Under the pieces are notes generated by a model. The model saw nothing but the letters and a program-made list of their open reading frames with translations, did no database searches and was not told the DNA's origin. The position numbers and the translations under genes are program-made. From contig JBNKFQ010000327.1 in assembly GCA_050289385.1 (NCBI GenBank), positions 1 to 15,107 of the forward strand: a stretch of DNA of 15,107 bases, written 5' to 3'. This document shows, one piece after another, positions 13,152-15,107 of the stretch. The stretch's first letter is position 1. Each line of letters opens with the position of its first letter. The DNA is from JBNKFQ01 sp050289385 (GTDB lineage: Bacteria; Pseudomonadota; Gammaproteobacteria; Pseudomonadales; Porticoccaceae).

Positions 13152-13466
13152 ATGAGAAAACTGGCAATGATTGGCTTGACTGTGGCAGCAGGTGTGTGGG
13201 CGCTGTCGAGTAGCGAAGTGGTGGTGGCTGATGAGCTGAAGGTACCGGTTGGCAGCCAGGCCAGGGATAAGCAGAACCTGGACAAACCCCGGCGCGGCAC
13301 AAGCAAGGAGCAGGTGGCCAGGCAGTTTGGCGAGCCTCTCAACAAGGTTCCGGCTGTTGGCGACCCCCCCATATCTTCGTGGGAATACAACGATTACATT
13401 GTTTTCTTTGAATACAACCTGGCGCTGCACACGGTTCTCAAGACCGATGCAAAACTGGCAGAATAG
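13152..13466 (+). CDS. Small exported protein, BamE/SmpA-like
   Basis: This is a 104-residue protein. Residues 1-26 form a signal peptide (basic MRK start, hydrophobic core, likely cleavage after VVVA before DEL). There is no cysteine at the cleavage point, so it is periplasmic rather than a lipoprotein. The mature part contains GTSKEQVARQFGEPLNKVPA and then PPISSWEYNDYIVFFEYN, the helix-helix-strand pattern of BamE/SmpA-type small domains, in which a G-x-s-x-x-x-V-x-x-x-F-G-x-P start is typical. The chosen ATG at 13152 has AAGG just upstream and gives a clean signal peptide; the longer frame from 13008 does not. It is divergent from lolC and convergent with sthA. The family resemblance is moderate and the function unknown; an envelope role is inferred from export and neighbours. 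Confidence 0.85.
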   Translation: MRKLAMIGLTVAAGVWALSSSEVVVADELKVPVGSQARDKQNLDKPRRGTSKEQVARQFGEPLNKVPAVGDPPISSWEYNDYIVFFEYNLALHTVLKTDAKLAE

Positions 13467-13558
13467 CCCGAGGCGTGGCGCTCTGCATAGAATGATACTT
13501 ATCTGGATCTGAATATGCCTTGCAATGGCCGCACGTCGGTAGTCGCACGTCGCATGCC

Positions 13559-13573
13559 AAAAGCGGCGCTTTT
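13559..13573. terminator. Possible bidirectional terminator between convergent genes
   Basis: AAAAGC-GGC-GCTTTT forms a 6-bp stem with A and T runs on either side, so it could act for both the small exported protein gene (ending 13466) and sthA (ending 13656). Only two of six pairs are GC, which makes it weak. An 8-base direct repeat GCACGTCG (13531-13538 and 13545-13552) lies just before it. Confidence 0.3.
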
Positions 13574-13655
13574 ATGACCTTCTGGCACGGGGCTTTGATC
13601 AGTGAGGCCAAGCGCCGGTACCTGCTTTAAAAGCGTGCAACCGTCCTTAAGGTGT

Positions 13656-15107
13656 CTATCCTTGCCTCTTCCGATTCAGCCGAACCCGATCGAGACCATT
13701 AATAGCTGCTACCCGATAGGCCTCGGCCATGGTCGGGTAGTTGAATGTGGTGCGGGTAAAATACTCGATGGTATTGGCAGAACCGGGCTGATTCATGATC
13801 GCCTGACCAATGTGAATAATCTCCGCAGCCTCAGCCCCAAAGCAGTGCACACCCAGTATTTTCAGGGTTTGGGTGTGAAACAGGATTTTCAATGTGCCCA
13901 CCTCTTCCCCTGAAATCTGGGCTCTGGCTATCCGCTTGAAGAATGCTCGCCCCACCTCGTAAGGGACTTTTTCTGCGGTTAACTGCTCTTCAGTTTTGCC
14001 CACAAAACTGATTTCGGGAATGGTATAGATACCCGTCGCGACATCTTCCACCTGATAATCGCCTTCGCTGCCACACATATCGGCAGCGGCAAATCGCCCC
14101 TGATCATGGGCTGCGCCTGCCAGTGCGGGCCAGCCAATCACATCACCCGCAGCGTAAATATTGTCTATATCGGTTTTATAATGCTTGCCGACCTTGAGCT
14201 GGCCGCGATGATCTGCTTTCAGCCCGATCTTGTCGATGCCGAGCCTTCCGGTATTGCCGGTACGTCCGTTACACCATAACAGCACTTGGGAACGAACCCG
14301 TTTGCCCGACCGAAGATCCAGAGTCACGCCTTGATCAGACCCGGTTACCTTCTCATATTCTTCGCGATGGCGGACCATAACGCCCAAATCTCGCAGGTGA
14401 TAACTGAGCGCATCAGAAATTTCATCATCCAGAAACGACAACAGACGATCGCGAGTATTTATCAAATCCACCTTTGCCCCCAAACCGGCAAAAATGGAGG
14501 CGTATTCACAACCAATAACGCCGGCGCCATAAATAATGATATGTTGCGGCGTTTGCTGTAATTCGAGAATGGTGTCGCTGTCGTAAATGTTCGGGTGATT
14601 AAAATCCACATCTTCCGGGCGGTAGGGGTGAGATCCCGTGGCGATCAGGATATTTTTGGCGTGCAATATCTCTCTGGTGCCGTCGCCGGTCATAACCTGC
14701 AAACAATTTTTATCGACAAATTCTGCACACCCCTGGTGAAGGGAAATGTGAAACCGCGAATAGTAACGTGTGCGCCCCTCCACCTGTTTTTCAATGACCT
14801 TTTCGGCCGCCTTCATCACTTCCGGAAACGAAAACCAGCGCGGCTTGCCGATCATCCGAAACAGGGGCAAGGTGTTGTATTGAATGATGCGACGAACTGA
14901 ATTCCGCAGCGCCTTGGAGGGAATGGTACCAAGATGGGTGCAGTTACCACCCACCAGACTGCGTTCATCAACAACGGCGACAGACCACCCTTGCTTCGCC
15001 GCCGTAACGGCTGCGCCCTCGCCGGCCGGGCCACTGCCGATAACCACTAGATCGTACCGATAATTTGTCACTACCCGTTCCTGTATTATGGGTGCCTCAA
15101 AGCTCAT
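13656..15107 (-). CDS. sthA: Soluble pyridine nucleotide transhydrogenase (Si-specific)
   Basis: SthA is a cytosolic FAD enzyme that transfers hydride between NADPH and NAD+, usually draining surplus NADPH. The frame gives 483 residues; E. coli SthA has 466. The FAD-binding GSGPAGEG is at 24-31. NCTHLGTIPSKALR at 55-68 has one cysteine, C56, with threonine and leucine following, so it lacks the redox cysteine pair of related disulfide reductases, as expected for SthA. The second nucleotide-binding motif GAGVIGCE is at 194-201. AAGDVIGWPALAGAA and EIIHIGQAIM with FNYPTMAEAYRVAA near the end are also SthA-typical. ATG 15107 is the last codon of the window, so a longer start cannot be excluded. 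An internal GTG at 15071 with AGGAAC upstream matches the E. coli start better and may be the true one. Confidence 0.96.
   Translation of the reverse strand: MSFEAPIIQERVVTNYRYDLVVIGSGPAGEGAAVTAAKQGWSVAVVDERSLVGGNCTHLGTIPSKALRNSVRRIIQYNTLPLFRMIGKPRWFSFPEVMKAAEKVIEKQVEGRTRYYSRFHISLHQGCAEFVDKNCLQVMTGDGTREILHAKNILIATGSHPYRPEDVDFNHPNIYDSDTILELQQTPQHIIIYGAGVIGCEYASIFAGLGAKVDLINTRDRLLSFLDDEISDALSYHLRDLGVMVRHREEYEKVTGSDQGVTLDLRSGKRVRSQVLLWCNGRTGNTGRLGIDKIGLKADHRGQLKVGKHYKTDIDNIYAAGDVIGWPALAGAAHDQGRFAAADMCGSEGDYQVEDVATGIYTIPEISFVGKTEEQLTAEKVPYEVGRAFFKRIARAQISGEEVGTLKILFHTQTLKILGVHCFGAEAAEIIHIGQAIMNQPGSANTIEYFTRTTFNYPTMAEAYRVAAINGLDRVRLNRKRQG

Overview
The window looks like a chromosomal stretch from a gammaproteobacterium, probably one of the marine Cellvibrionales/Pseudomonas-like groups. 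This is inferred from the gene complement: a long-form glyceraldehyde-3-phosphate dehydrogenase with an N-terminal extension, a soluble transhydrogenase (SthA), separate LolC and LolE permeases flanking LolD, a PrpD dehydratase, and DUF2062 and DUF2288 proteins. No rRNA, tRNA, CRISPR array, transposase or phage gene was found. Nearly all genes are on the minus strand; only the DUF2062 gene and a small exported protein are on the plus strand.

Layout, left to right. (1) 1-2210, minus: partial gap, preceded by a small DUF2288 gene that overlaps a GIY-YIG endonuclease-like gene by four bases, then a terminator and a four-helix membrane protein. (2) 2211-3011, no credible conventional gene: a 665-bp imperfect palindrome whose outer arms are 146 bp each and match at 145 positions. 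Shorter identical blocks lie further in, separated by diverged segments of nearly constant length. (3) 3012-7309, minus: an amidohydrolase, an exported DUF885 lipoprotein with a HEGYPGHH metal motif, and a lone prpD, with visible terminators and one good promoter between them. (4) 7548-8081, plus: a DUF2062 membrane protein. (5) 8153-12972, minus: lolC-lolD-lolE followed by an unrecognised membrane-anchored protein with a possible Sm-like C-terminal domain. (6) 13152-13466, plus: a small exported BamE/SmpA-like protein divergent from lolC. (7) 13656-15107, minus: sthA.

How the genes fit together. LolC, LolD and LolE form the inner-membrane ABC machine that releases outer-membrane lipoproteins to LolA. 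The DUF885 protein is itself a likely Lol substrate. The small exported protein and the 445-residue protein beside lolCDE are candidates for envelope functions. gap and sthA handle NAD(P)H in central metabolism, and PrpD belongs to propionate breakdown through 2-methylcitrate.

The palindrome at 2325-2989 is the part least explained by known genes and the best candidate for something undescribed. The 445-residue protein next to lolE is second. Both are hypotheses from reading the sequence; no searches or folding programs were run.
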